A DNA stretch of 64,000 bases from Planktothrix agardhii NIES-204 (lineage in GTDB: Bacteria; Cyanobacteriota; Cyanobacteriia; Cyanobacteriales; Microcoleaceae): positions 1,028,001 to 1,092,000 of the forward strand of contig AP017991.1 of assembly GCA_003609755.1 (NCBI GenBank), written 5' to 3'. Both the position numbers and the translations under genes were made by a program. Position 1 is the first letter of the stretch. The number at the start of each line of letters is the position of its first letter. The notes under the pieces are model-generated. The model did no database searches. It was not told the DNA's origin and worked only from the letters and a program-made list of their open reading frames with translations. This document shows, in pieces, positions 27,864 to 36,680 of the stretch.

Positions 27864-28076
27864 TTGAATTATAAAGGAGCAAGATCGGCAATTTTAGCTA
27901 ATTATTGACAGTTATTAAATCCCAATACGACTTATAAACAAGGAATTATTGAAAGTTGGGAACACTATGACGGTGACGGAGGCAAAATCATTTTTTATGT
28001 AAAAGAATTTGATAGACTGCTAGAATGGGTTGGTGATGGAACAGGAGAAAAAGGATATTGTTGGTCAGAGAACTAA
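27864..28076 (+). pseudogene. Degenerate small-gene remnant
   Basis: A reading frame of 70 codons with one internal TGA (at 27906, after SAILANY). It otherwise reads like a real protein: NYKGARSAILANY then QLLNPNTTYKQGIIESW and GGKIIFYVKEFDRLLEW. I do not recognise the family. No ATG start is present (a TTG at 27864 is the only candidate). It lies in the debris between the XRE/ImmA pair and the next small gene, and is probably the eroded end of a former island gene. Confidence 0.4.
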
Positions 28077-28086
28077 GGTGATAATT

Positions 28087-28374
28087 ATGTTAGAATTTCT
28101 ACGAACCATAATTCAAAGTATTCAACCCTTTTTAGTCCCAACTTGCTTTGTTTTGGCTTGGGGATTATTTATATTGATAACTTGGAGTATTGTCGCCGCC
28201 TTGCGGGATACGGTGAAACAAGCCAAACAAATGCACCAAATCCCCTGTGCAGATTGTATCTTCTTTACTGGAGACTATCACCTCAAATGTCCGGTACAAC
28301 CAACCATTGCCCTATCTGAAGCTGCCATTAATTGTCCAGACTATAGAAGTTGTCACCCTAATTCTTCCCTCTAA
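28087..28374 (+). CDS. Hypothetical membrane protein with four-cysteine motif
   Basis: A 95-residue protein. The start at 28087 (an upstream ATG at 28030 overlaps the remnant) leaves a membrane helix at ~12-35 (FLVPTCFVLAWGLFILITW) and a C-terminal motif C-x2-C-x10-C-x14-C-P-D-Y (PCADCIFFTGDYHLKC ... NCPDYRSC). The same general pattern C-x2-C ... C ... CPD(W/Y) ends the acidic protein at 17940-18368, so both probably belong to a family with a metal-binding tail. Function unknown. No close partner gene is seen on the same strand. Confidence 0.65.
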   Translation: MLEFLRTIIQSIQPFLVPTCFVLAWGLFILITWSIVAALRDTVKQAKQMHQIPCADCIFFTGDYHLKCPVQPTIALSEAAINCPDYRSCHPNSSL

Positions 28375-28535
28375 TCACCCATACCCCAATTAGGAATGGA
28401 AAACCAATAAAGTGACTAATTGAGCAATAGTTTACGATAGATCAAGGTTTCCAGGGTTTAATTGTGCAAGTTATTTATTTTTGATTCCTTAACGTATAAT
28501 CAAAAACTTAATGGTTAATCCTTGAGATTCAGACT

Positions 28536-28715
28536 ATGAATATCCTCCAACTCGATGCTAATAATTTTAATCAGGATTTAACTATTAGCATCAAGGAAGA
28601 TGAGAAAAATGTCAAAATTGACTATAAGCAGGGAACAGGCTGCGTCGTGAGCTTGTCGAACGAGAACAGGGAACGCCGGATCTGGGGGGAAAATACTTCA
28701 CCGTCTGGGTTCTAA
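28536..28715 (+). pseudogene. Truncated small ORF fused to repeat DNA
   Basis: A 59-codon ORF: its first ~33 residues (MNILQLDANNFNQDLTISIK ...) look protein-like, while the rest (GCVVSLSNENRERR) is translated repeat DNA, which ends just before the inverted repeat at 28727. The original gene appears to have been cut by repeat insertion. No function can be given. Confidence 0.3.
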
Positions 28716-28726
28716 GATCCATCTGG

Positions 28727-28853
28727 TGTCCTAACTGCCTTGGCGGTTGCTATATTCCCTCTTTTTTGCCCTGTGCTATACAGCTTACTGATCGGTGTTG
28801 TTAACTCACCCATGAAGACGACTGATATAGCAGTCGCCAGACCTATTAGGACA
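28727..28853. repeat. 127-bp inverted-repeat element (MITE-like)
   Basis: The 28-bp ends TGTCCTAActgccttggcg... (28727-28754) and its inverted partner (28826-28853) share TGTCCTAA at the outer edges and GCTATA at the inner edges, with mismatches in between. TATAGCA and TGTCCTAA also occur in the 4564-4627 element, so the two are relatives. It sits between the truncated ORF and the convergent amine oxidase gene. Confidence 0.6.
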
Positions 28854-28906
28854 TTCTTGAAAGCTAAAAGCTTCTCACAGTAAGTATTTACAAGAGTGTC
28901 CATTGC

Positions 28907-30289
28907 CTATTCCCTATTGCCTCTTGCTATAACCACCTGAGCCGCAGTTTCACCCGTCCGCACCGCCCCATCAAAAAAACCAGGCCAGCGCTCGGCGATC
29001 TCCGATCCAGCCCAATGAATCCGTCCAACCGGGGTAGCAATAGCATCCCCGAAATTTGTCCAGACACCCGGTGGCATAAAAGCGGCATATCCTCCCCCGA
29101 CCCAGGGATTGGCTGGCCAATCCACAATATCAAAGGTGCTAGGGGATAGGGCCTGATCCCCCAAATAAGCCGCCAGATCGGATAAAATTGCCGAACGGCG
29201 TTCTGACTCATTTAAAACCTGCCAACGATGATAGCGATCGCCCATCACAAAAGTAGCAATAACTCCTTTCCCACTGCGAGGATCGGAGCTATCGGCAAAT
29301 AGTTCAATCCACTGGCTGTTACCCATCCCCACACCCGCCAGTCCTTTTTCCCGCCAAAAGGGAGACTCGTAGGAAATCAAAATTTTAGCCAGGGTTCCCA
29401 TGGGAAACCTTTGGGTAAGCTGTTGACGGGTTGCAGGTAAAGGCGGATCATAGCTAATCCGACCACTGAGATGGGGTGGCATGGCGACAATCACAAACTT
29501 GGCTTTATAGCTGTTTTGCCCGGTTGTAACTTCCACACCTGCTTGATCCTGGCTAATCTTGACCACGGGTTCATTGATCTGAATTTTATTCCCCAATTCC
29601 GTCGCTATTATCCCAGGAATCTGTCCCGCCCCACCGTGGATCAATTCCGCTTCTGGATGCTCCGATTGCGAGGCACAACGATGACCCCAAAGGACGTGCA
29701 GCAGTGAGACTTCACCCGGTTCCGCCGGCCCTAGGAACCCAACGGCACGAACCATGTAGGAAAAGTACCAATGACCAAAATCGGTTTTGGTATTTTCACC
29801 GATCCACTGGGCAAAGGTTTGAGCATCAAGCCGTTTATGCTCAGGATTTCGACCGGGGTATCCCGAGGGTAGGGACTGGGAAAGTTCCTCAAAACGATGC
29901 CAAGCCTGCATTGCATCGTCCCATTCTTCCTGACTAATCTCAGGACGTTCTCCTTCGGGAAATCCTTGAAAGAAGCCCTTAAATTCTGACCGATTCCCAT
30001 TATATAAAAAGACTGTTTTTCCTTCTAATGGTGAAGGAAAGCGTGAGATTTTATACTCATCCAACAGAGCCAGAAACCGATCTTGGGTCGGCCCAACCCA
30101 TTGACCTCCAAAATCAATATATTGATTCGGTGCAATCTGTTGACCATACATCCGTCCACCAATCCGATCCTGTGCCTCCAAAACTAAAATCTGATGACCT
30201 GCCCTTTGAAGGTTTCGTGCGGCAATCAGTCCAGACAATCCAGATCCTACTATGATGCAGTCATAGTAGGTAATTTCTGTTTCTAACAT
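28907..30289 (-). CDS. FAD-dependent flavin monoamine oxidase family protein
   Basis: A 460-residue flavoprotein of the MAO/amine oxidase family. The N-terminal dinucleotide site reads CIIVGSGLSGLIAARNLQRA followed by LEAQDRIGGRM. FGGQWVGPTQDRFLALLDEY is typical of the substrate domain, and the C-terminal IHWAGSEIAERWPGFFDGAV closes the FAD site. Such enzymes oxidise primary or secondary amines (or amino acids) to imine, giving hydrogen peroxide. The physiological substrate is unknown; polyamine metabolism is possible because speA lies in the same window, but 24 kb away. Downstream of the divergent repeat region; upstream it has a short gap (42 bp) to the geranylgeranyl-reductase-like gene on the same strand. 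Confidence 0.85.
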   Translation of the reverse strand: MLETEITYYDCIIVGSGLSGLIAARNLQRAGHQILVLEAQDRIGGRMYGQQIAPNQYIDFGGQWVGPTQDRFLALLDEYKISRFPSPLEGKTVFLYNGNRSEFKGFFQGFPEGERPEISQEEWDDAMQAWHRFEELSQSLPSGYPGRNPEHKRLDAQTFAQWIGENTKTDFGHWYFSYMVRAVGFLGPAEPGEVSLLHVLWGHRCASQSEHPEAELIHGGAGQIPGIIATELGNKIQINEPVVKISQDQAGVEVTTGQNSYKAKFVIVAMPPHLSGRISYDPPLPATRQQLTQRFPMGTLAKILISYESPFWREKGLAGVGMGNSQWIELFADSSDPRSGKGVIATFVMGDRYHRWQVLNESERRSAILSDLAAYLGDQALSPSTFDIVDWPANPWVGGGYAAFMPPGVWTNFGDAIATPVGRIHWAGSEIAERWPGFFDGAVRTGETAAQVVIARGNRE

Positions 30290-30331
30290 CGTTAATACTT
30301 TAAAAATAAAATTGAGATGACTGATAACTGA

Positions 30332-31429
30332 CTAAAAGGGCATTAATTGTTTAATTGCCTTACTCGCCACATCTCCGTAGCGCAGTTGACCACAGAAAAT
30401 TTTACTCATGATTTTCGTAGCGGCGGGCATTTTTACCCCAGCCTTATAAGCAACTTTGGGAAAACGATAGAATGCACCCCCTAAACGGCCAGCCCAGACC
30501 ATATCTGTACCCCATTCTTCCTTCATGATTTGGGTATAGCCTTCTAAGGCATTACTAACACCGCCTAAAGCCTGATCAATCGCCTCTGCTGCTTTAACCC
30601 CACTCAGAATTGAAGGACGAATTCCCTCGGCGGATAAAGGATCAACTAAACTGGCGGATTCTCCAGCAATCACAGCATTTTGGGTATGTAAATTTTTATC
30701 TCCATCCCATAGACATAGAGGATGGTCATAAATTGTCGAACTTCCTAAACCTGCTTTACTGGCATAATCCAGTAAGTCCTGCTTCAGATTTTTAGGTTCT
30801 CCCCCGATAAAAGTCGCAACACTCAGGGAATAACCATCAGCCTTGGGGAATCCCCAAATACTACCATTTTTCACCATGCCAAATTCAAAACTGGGTAACA
30901 ACGGTTGATCCGTCACCACTTCCATAAATTGACTTTGGCGCAGTTTAGACTGTTTCAAGCCAAGCCATTTTGCCATTGAACCCTTAGCCCCATCTGCCCC
31001 AATTAAATATTTAGCCGTTAGGGGTTCAGTGGTAGTATTTACTTGCCAATGATCACTTTTAAATTCAATCCCGGTAACTTCTGTATTGTCCTGTAGTTGC
31101 GCCCCTTGACCCTTAGCTTGTTGGATCAGAAATTGATCAAATACATCCCGTCGCACCATCCACATCGCAACCGGAATATCAGATTCCACCGGATCATTTA
31201 ATTGCCAGGTATAGCGAATTCGCTCCACCGTTGTCGAAATTGCTGGGCTAAAATCAAAATCAAACCATTGGGCGATCGCCGGAGAAACACCTCCTCCACA
31301 GGGTTTTAAGCGGGGAAAAGTTTCTCTTTCCAAAATTAAAACCGAACGTCCGCGTTTGGCTAAATGATAGGCTGCTGCTCCTCCGGCTGGGCCAGCACCA
31401 ACAATAATACAGTCAAATATTGTTGCCAT
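30332..31429 (-). CDS. Geranylgeranyl reductase family flavoprotein
   Basis: A 365-residue FAD-dependent oxidoreductase of the geranylgeranyl-reductase family. The N-terminus has the dinucleotide motif CIIVGAGPAGGAAAYHLAKRG and the conserved RLKPCGGGVSP loop; ADGAKGSMAKWLG and AVIAGESASLVDPLSAEGI mark the second and third FAD contacts. The family includes ChlP (reduces the chlorophyll side chain) and archaeal lipid reductases, but this short version is one of several paralogues in cyanobacteria, and its substrate is not known. It lies 42 bp upstream of the amine oxidase on the same strand, possibly one operon; the gap holds an AACTGAT heptamer trace. Confidence 0.84.
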   Translation of the reverse strand: MATIFDCIIVGAGPAGGAAAYHLAKRGRSVLILERETFPRLKPCGGGVSPAIAQWFDFDFSPAISTTVERIRYTWQLNDPVESDIPVAMWMVRRDVFDQFLIQQAKGQGAQLQDNTEVTGIEFKSDHWQVNTTTEPLTAKYLIGADGAKGSMAKWLGLKQSKLRQSQFMEVVTDQPLLPSFEFGMVKNGSIWGFPKADGYSLSVATFIGGEPKNLKQDLLDYASKAGLGSSTIYDHPLCLWDGDKNLHTQNAVIAGESASLVDPLSAEGIRPSILSGVKAAEAIDQALGGVSNALEGYTQIMKEEWGTDMVWAGRLGGAFYRFPKVAYKAGVKMPAATKIMSKIFCGQLRYGDVASKAIKQLMPF

Positions 31430-31591
31430 AGAATTGGTAATCAGTTATCAAGTATCCGCATTATCAGTCAAGAATTCATCCGTCAATCAATTAACTCTTA
31501 CACTGATAACTGTTTACTATTACCTATTTTTGATGATTTTTTTTGTTGAGGGTTGGGTGTTAACTGTTAATCACAACCCTCAACATCAGTG

Positions 31592-32140
31592 TTAAACCGT
31601 GGTAATGTCTTTTTCTTTCAAAGCCAAGGCTTCATCGATTTTAACGATGTACTTGTCTGTTAGTTTTTGAACGGAATCTTGTAAATCAGCAGATTCGTCT
31701 TTTGAGAGTTCACTACTTTTTTCCTGTTTCCGAACAGAGTCAATGGCATCCCGACGAATATTTCTGACCGCGACTTTCCCTTCTTCAGCTAATTTAGCCA
31801 CTTGTTTGACTAATTCTTTCCGTCGTTCAGTGGTTAAGGAGGGGATATTCAGACGGATCACAGAACCATCGTTATTTGGTGTTAACCCAATATCGGAGAG
31901 TAAAATCGCTTTTTCGATGATATTGACCATATTGCGTTCAAAGGGCTGAATTGCAATGGTCGTGGCATCGGGGGTGCTTACCCTCGCCACAGATTTTAAC
32001 GACCTGGGACGGCCGTAATATTCGACGGTAATTCGATCCAATAAACTGGTATTGGCTCGGCCAGTCCGAATTGTATTAAAGGAGCGCTGAGTCGCTTCCA
32101 GCGCCTTCATCATGTGATCTTCAACGTCAGCTAACTTCAC
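31592..32140 (-). CDS. frr: Ribosome recycling factor
   Basis: Releases the post-termination 70S ribosome together with EF-G. The 182-residue protein has the three-helix bundle arm and conserved [18 protein letters not shown] near the N-terminus and [20 protein letters not shown] in domain II. It starts with GTG at 32140 ([20 protein letters not shown] follows); this overlaps the end of pyrH by 14 bp, so the two are translationally coupled. The order pyrH-frr is very widely conserved. The C-terminus ends in KDITTV. Confidence 0.97.
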   Translation of the reverse strand: MKLADVEDHMMKALEATQRSFNTIRTGRANTSLLDRITVEYYGRPRSLKSVARVSTPDATTIAIQPFERNMVNIIEKAILLSDIGLTPNNDGSVIRLNIPSLTTERRKELVKQVAKLAEEGKVAVRNIRRDAIDSVRKQEKSSELSKDESADLQDSVQKLTDKYIVKIDEALALKEKDITTV

Positions 32141-32855
32141 ACAAACCTCCTACTAAAGTTCCAACAGGGTCACCACTCACCGCACGGCTAATATTTCCCC
32201 GGACAGTGAGATCAAATACAATAATAGGGATATTATTTTCTTTGCACAGCGCGATCGCTGTACTATCCATCACTCGTAAATCATGGGTGAGGACGTAGCT
32301 GTATGTCAATGTTTGGTAACGTTTAGCGTCCGGGTTATGTTTCGGATCGCTATCATAGATGCCGTCTACCTTAGTGGCTTTAAAAATCACTTCCGCATCA
32401 ATTTCGGCCGCCCTCAACGCTGCGGTGGTGTCCGTGGTAAAAAAAGGATTCCCAGAACCTGCACCAAAAATAACCACCCGATTGAGTTCTAGGTGGCGAA
32501 TGGCTTTGCGTCTAATATAGGGTTCAGCGATTTCCTGCATGGCGATCGCCGTTTGCACCCGGGTCGGAACCCCAATTTGTTCTAAAGCATCTTGCAAGGT
32601 AATCGAATTCATCACCGTAGCAATCATACCGACATAATCGGCCGTGGCTCGATCCATGCCCCCGGCGGCGGCTTTCACTCCTCTAAAAATGTTACCACCC
32701 CCGACCACAATGGCGACTTGTACTCCTTGATTAACCACTTTGGCTACTTCCTGAGCTATGTCTTGAACCACCGATGGATCAATGCCATAGCCCAAATCTC
32801 CCATGAGGGCTTCGCCACTTAATTTTAGTAAAATGCGTTTGTACGCTGTTCCCAT
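32127..32855 (-). CDS. pyrH: UMP kinase PyrH
   Basis: Phosphorylates UMP to UDP for RNA and cell-wall precursor supply. With the ATG at 32855 the protein is 242 residues ([20 protein letters not shown]); the frame is open 32 codons further upstream but those residues are not conserved. Amino-acid-kinase motifs: [33 protein letters not shown], and [20 protein letters not shown]. It overlaps frr by 14 bp. UMP kinase of this type is hexameric, and regulated by GTP and UTP. The region upstream (32960-33000) holds heptamer repeats. Confidence 0.97.
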   Translation of the reverse strand: MGTAYKRILLKLSGEALMGDLGYGIDPSVVQDIAQEVAKVVNQGVQVAIVVGGGNIFRGVKAAAGGMDRATADYVGMIATVMNSITLQDALEQIGVPTRVQTAIAMQEIAEPYIRRKAIRHLELNRVVIFGAGSGNPFFTTDTTAALRAAEIDAEVIFKATKVDGIYDSDPKHNPDAKRYQTLTYSYVLTHDLRVMDSTAIALCKENNIPIIVFDLTVRGNISRAVSGDPVGTLVGGLCEVS

Positions 32856-32969
32856 TTGTACCCCCATAGCCTTTGTGTTGATCAACATCGCCAATTTTCG
32901 TGAACGGATTGGGTTTATCGTTACCCGTCGCTTAGACATTGGGGTTATCATATCAGGATATATTCAGTC

Positions 32970-33000
32970 ATTAGTCATCAGTTATCAGTTATCAGTTATA
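32970..33000. repeat. Heptamer repeat traces upstream of pyrH
   Basis: A short AACTGAT-type array (TTAGTCATCAGTTATCAGTTATCAG, three or four units in reverse orientation) close to the pyrH promoter region. It is another member of the same STRR family. Confidence 0.75.
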
Positions 33001-33082
33001 AATTTACCTCTATTGTTTCAGTTTTTTGGATTTAGATCCAATTGTTAAGACCTGAGATATTTGTCTATGGTTTTCCGAGCTA

Positions 33083-33637
33083 TCAATGTCTCCATTTAAT
33101 TGAGCAACCGATCGCATCGGTGCGTTCAGTCGTAATTGGTTCGTTGTTGAGAAGTTGGGCGATCGCATTTTTTAAATAGGGGACAGTGACATTTTCAGCG
33201 AATTGGGAATTATCATCAATTAAGCCCTGATAGCGCACAATTCCTTCCCGATCCAATAAAAACGTTTCCGGGGTATTACTTGCTCCAAAACAATGGGCTA
33301 CCTCTTGGGTAATATCTCGAATATAGGGAAAATTCAATCGCTGTTCTGTAGCAAAACTTTTCATATTTTCAAAACTATCATCGGGATATTGGGTAGCATC
33401 ATTGGCATTAATTCCGACTAAAATTACACCCCGTTCTTGATAGTCTTTTTGCAACTGTTTCAGGCGATTTAAGTAGGAATGAACATAGGGACAATGGTTA
33501 CATATAAAAATTACAACAACGGCTCTATATTCTTTTAAATAACGAGCTAAATGATGAACTTCATCATCAATTCCTGGCAATTCAAAATCTGGAGCATAGC
33601 GGTTAATTAAAGTATCCTGCATAGTTAATGTTTTCAC
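33083..33637 (-). CDS. Thioredoxin-fold protein (AhpC/TlpA-like)
   Basis: A 184-residue thioredoxin-superfamily protein with a C46-N-H-C49 active site (VVIFICNHCPYV). Residues around it (LPGIDDEVHHLARYLKEYRA before; LQKDYQERGVILVGINANDA after) fit the AhpC/TSA-like thioredoxin fold. The tail contains PETFLLDREGIVRYQGLIDDN, as in peroxiredoxin-like thiol proteins. An in-frame ATG at residue 6 could be the true start. The unusual CNHC pair suggests a redox role with a non-standard partner; no specific target is known. It is followed 20 bp downstream, same strand, by the GDSL hydrolase gene. Confidence 0.84.
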   Translation of the reverse strand: MKTLTMQDTLINRYAPDFELPGIDDEVHHLARYLKEYRAVVVIFICNHCPYVHSYLNRLKQLQKDYQERGVILVGINANDATQYPDDSFENMKSFATEQRLNFPYIRDITQEVAHCFGASNTPETFLLDREGIVRYQGLIDDNSQFAENVTVPYLKNAIAQLLNNEPITTERTDAIGCSIKWRH

Positions 33638-33656
33638 CTAATTAAATCTGTATATT

Positions 33657-34598
33657 TCATTTATTTTTATTTCTAATCCTCAATTCTTCTTCTAACTTTT
33701 GACTGATCTTTTCACTGACTAATTGATTCCCAGAGGGGCTCAAATGAATATGATCTCGATACAGAGTTTCGGGTTGAGAAGTTGCTTTAAAGATCGGCAA
33801 AAAATCAATATAAACCCAATTTTGAGCTTGGGTGAATTCCGTTAATCGTTGACGGGCTTTAATTTCATAATCCCGTGATCCCGGTTCACCGACTTCTCGC
33901 AATAAGGGGGTCATGGCTAATATAAAGTTAGCATTATTTTGACGAGCGATCACCTCAATCCCTTGGATCTTATCCAAATTGTATCCCACCGGGTCAGAAG
34001 GTTGGGGTTGTTTGGCGGCTGGAATCGGTTCACAGAGTTTTAAACGGCGATTAAACACCTCCACTAACGCTAAACGAGGTGGCTTATTAGGGTAGTTGCG
34101 ATCGCGCCCTACAACGCCGGGATTCGGGGGTTCAGTGAATAAATCATCGGTATTGAGCAATAACACAATCACCTCCGATCCAAACATCCCGAACCGTTGT
34201 AAATAGGCCAGTTGATTCGGTGGCCCCCAGGAATTAGCAGCCACATTCAGGACTTCCCCCTGCCCCTGACGACCTAGCTGTTGGCCAATCAAAGCCGACA
34301 GAGTTTGAGATTGGTCTGTCCACCATCCCCCATTCACCAAAGAATCCCCCAATAACATCACCCGCCGCGTCCCAGAAATGGGCAGGGAAGTAATAGAGGC
34401 ACTTCGCATTGAATATTGATTAATTTCAATCTGGTTGCCATAACGACGGGTTTTCTGGTTTGGGGCCAATAAATAACCAATGTCCGAGTCCGCCAAATAC
34501 AAGACGGGAGAACCCAATCCAAAACGAAGGCGTAACCCAATCTCCACCGCCATCAAAACAACAAGCAATATTCCCAACAGGACTAGAACAATTTTCAT
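33657..34598 (-). CDS. SGNH/GDSL-family hydrolase
   Basis: A 313-residue hydrolase with an N-terminal membrane anchor (1-22, IVLVLLGILLVVLMAVEIGL). The catalytic Ser86 is in MLLGDSLVNG, block III N and the C-terminal D282-x2-H285 (YRDHIHLSPSG) complete the SGNH set. Such enzymes act as esterases or lipases, and many bacterial ones deacetylate polysaccharides. The anchor implies a surface or periplasmic substrate. The RIRNKNK tail is positively charged. It is not next to a polysaccharide cluster, so the substrate is not indicated by context. The gene is preceded by a short heptamer trace (34600-34622). Confidence 0.82.
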   Translation of the reverse strand: MKIVLVLLGILLVVLMAVEIGLRLRFGLGSPVLYLADSDIGYLLAPNQKTRRYGNQIEINQYSMRSASITSLPISGTRRVMLLGDSLVNGGWWTDQSQTLSALIGQQLGRQGQGEVLNVAANSWGPPNQLAYLQRFGMFGSEVIVLLLNTDDLFTEPPNPGVVGRDRNYPNKPPRLALVEVFNRRLKLCEPIPAAKQPQPSDPVGYNLDKIQGIEVIARQNNANFILAMTPLLREVGEPGSRDYEIKARQRLTEFTQAQNWVYIDFLPIFKATSQPETLYRDHIHLSPSGNQLVSEKISQKLEEELRIRNKNK

Positions 34599-34781
34599 TA
34601 GTAATCAGTGATCAGTAATCGGTGTAAAAATTTGTCTTAGCGCGTCTGTACGAGTTAAGAGTTGACAGATGATAAAATTATAAAATGTGATGTATTTATT
34701 CATTTTCAGACTACCCATGCTCTGCCTTAGCCTTGGGCATAGAGGTGAAGCACTAAAACTTTGGTGGAAATATGTAAATCT

Positions 34782-35633
34782 GTGGACTTAGATCAAATCT
34801 TTAAAACTCCAAATCCTATTATCGGTGTTGTACATCTGTTGCCCCTACCGACATCTCCCCGTTGGGGAGGAAATCTTAAAACGGTTATTGACCGCGCCGA
34901 ACAAGAGGCAACGGCCCTGGCTTCGGGCGGGGTCAACGGCATCATCGTCGAGAATTTTTTTGATGCTCCCTTTGCTAAGGATAAAGTTGATCCGGCTGTT
35001 GTCAGCGCCATGACCCTGATTGTGCAGCGCATTATGAACTTAGTGACACTGCCCATTGGGATTAATGTACTGCGGAATGATGCCCATAGTGCCTTAGCCA
35101 TTGCAGCCTGTACGGGGGCTCAATTTATCCGCGTTAATGTCTTGAATGGCGTTATGGCTACGGATCAAGGGATTATCGAAGGTCACGCCCATGAGATTCT
35201 GCGTTATCGACGGGAATTAGGTAGTGATGTCAAAATTTTAGCCGATGTTTTGGTCAAACATGGTCGTCCCTTGGGATCTCCTAACCTGACAACGGCTGTC
35301 CAAGAAACCATTGAGCGGGCCTTGGCTGATGGGGTAATTCTGTCCGGTTGGTCTACGGGAAATCCCCCCAGTTTAGAAGATTTAGAACTAGCCCGGGCGG
35401 CAGCCAGAGGAACTCCTGTATTTATTGGTAGTGGTGCTAGTTGGGAAAATGTGGGAACCCTAATTCAAGCTGCTGATGGGGTGATTGTGTCCAGTTCCCT
35501 AAAACGCCATGGACAGATTCATCAACCGATTGATCCCAGTCGAGTCAGTCAGTTTGTCGAAACAACCCGCCGGAGCGTGAATCAGTTATCAGTGATCAGT
35601 CATCAGTTATCAGTCAAAACAAAAAATAATTAG
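34782..35633 (+). CDS. btpA: BtpA, photosystem I biogenesis protein
   Basis: A thylakoid-associated TIM-barrel-like protein that stabilises the photosystem I reaction centre proteins PsaA/PsaB. The core is clear: FKTPNPIIGVVHLLPLPTS, SGGVNGIIVENFFDAPF, LPIGINVLRNDAHSALAIA and ADGVILSGWSTGNPP. The GTG at 34782 gives MDLDQIFKTPNPIIG, which matches the usual start of the family; a TTG at 34761 would add seven residues. The last ~16 codons (QLSVISHQLSVKTKNN) are derived from heptamer repeats, so the C-terminus is extended by repeat DNA. It is the first plus-strand gene after the minus-strand block. Confidence 0.92.
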   Translation: MDLDQIFKTPNPIIGVVHLLPLPTSPRWGGNLKTVIDRAEQEATALASGGVNGIIVENFFDAPFAKDKVDPAVVSAMTLIVQRIMNLVTLPIGINVLRNDAHSALAIAACTGAQFIRVNVLNGVMATDQGIIEGHAHEILRYRRELGSDVKILADVLVKHGRPLGSPNLTTAVQETIERALADGVILSGWSTGNPPSLEDLELARAAARGTPVFIGSGASWENVGTLIQAADGVIVSSSLKRHGQIHQPIDPSRVSQFVETTRRSVNQLSVISHQLSVKTKNN

Positions 35634-35639
35634 TGAAAT

Positions 35640-35714
35640 AGTTAGTTCAACTCTTGACTCCTAACTGTTCGCTCTTACACTGATAACTGATAACTGTTTA
35701 TTGATCACTGATTT
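35640..35714. repeat. Heptamer repeats between btpA and the VKOR gene
   Basis: AACTGAT-type heptamers at about 35680-35700 after TCGCTCTTACACTG; another two or three units form the coding tail of btpA just before (35580-35610). The two arrays probably derive from one insertion that has been split by the stop codon of btpA. Confidence 0.75.
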
Positions 35715-36632
35715 ATGGGACGTTCTACCCCTTGGATTCATCGCTGGTCACGGCTGATTATTGCGACGATTGCTTTAATCGGTGTGATTGAAAATATCTA
35801 TTTAACCAGTATTAAACTCTTGGGTGGGACGGCGGTTTGTCCCACTTCTGGCTGTGAAGAAGTTCTCAATAGTCCTTATTCGATGGTTTTGGGTTTACCC
35901 TTGACTCTATTTGGATTGTTTGCCTATACGACGGTTTTACTGTTGGCCGTTGTGCCTTTGGTTTTTGATCCTACGACCCAAAAAGCCCGTCGCCAAGCTG
36001 TGGAAACTCAAACGGGGTTTCTTCTATTTCTTGTAACTACTACTATGGTCTGTTTCAGTAGTTACTTAATGTTTGTGTTATTTTTCAGAATTCAGGCAAT
36101 CTGCCCCTACTGTATTGCCTCGGCTCTTTTCTGTGTTAGTCTATTTGTTTTAACTTTAATCAGGCAAAATTGGGAAGATCTGGGTCAACTTGGGTTATCG
36201 GGTCTTGGGGTAGCAATGATTACCGCAATTGTAGCTCTGGGTTTATACAATAGTGTTGGCGACATCAATACTGCTAACGCTTTTAGTGATAGTGGTGGTA
36301 ATACGGGGTTAGCAATTACCACCACATCCGGGCCAGCAGAAATCGCTTTAGCCCGTCACTTGACTCAAAGTGGGGTCAAGGAATATGGGGCCTATTGGTG
36401 TTCTCACTGTTATGATCAAAAACAACTCTTTGGCAAAGAGGCGTTTGCTATAATTAATTATATTGAGTGCACTACTGACGGCAAAAATTCTCAAACCCAA
36501 CTTTGCGAAAAAGCCGGAATTCAGGGTTTCCCGACTTGGGAAATTGGGGGGAAGTTATACCCTGGAATTCAACCATTAGAAAAATTAGCTGAATTATCGG
36601 ACTATCAGGGGCAACGGGAGCAGGGGAAGTAA
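35715..36632 (+). CDS. VKOR-thioredoxin fusion (disulfide-forming membrane enzyme)
   Basis: A 305-residue membrane protein. The N-terminal vitamin K epoxide reductase domain has four to five membrane helices; the loop cysteines lie in VCPTSGCEEVLNSPYS and the active pair is IQAICPYCIASAL. A C-terminal thioredoxin-like domain carries CSHC in AYWCSHCYDQKQLFG and a later Cys-containing FPTWEIGGK. In cyanobacteria and chloroplasts (LTO1) such fusions make disulfides in the lumen using quinone as the electron acceptor and are needed for photosystem II assembly. The whole redox relay is thus in one chain. Confidence 0.93.
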   Translation: MGRSTPWIHRWSRLIIATIALIGVIENIYLTSIKLLGGTAVCPTSGCEEVLNSPYSMVLGLPLTLFGLFAYTTVLLLAVVPLVFDPTTQKARRQAVETQTGFLLFLVTTTMVCFSSYLMFVLFFRIQAICPYCIASALFCVSLFVLTLIRQNWEDLGQLGLSGLGVAMITAIVALGLYNSVGDINTANAFSDSGGNTGLAITTTSGPAEIALARHLTQSGVKEYGAYWCSHCYDQKQLFGKEAFAIINYIECTTDGKNSQTQLCEKAGIQGFPTWEIGGKLYPGIQPLEKLAELSDYQGQREQGK

Positions 36633-36680
36633 AGAGAGCAGGGGAGGTAGGGGGAGCAACCTATTACCTATTACCTATTT

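Noticed and set aside
28712..28903. 63-codon minus-strand ORF between repeats
   Set aside because: It consists of translated inverted-repeat DNA.
34761..34781. TTG start for BtpA seven residues upstream
   Set aside because: The GTG at 34782 gives the MDLDQIFKTPNPIIG start expected of the family.
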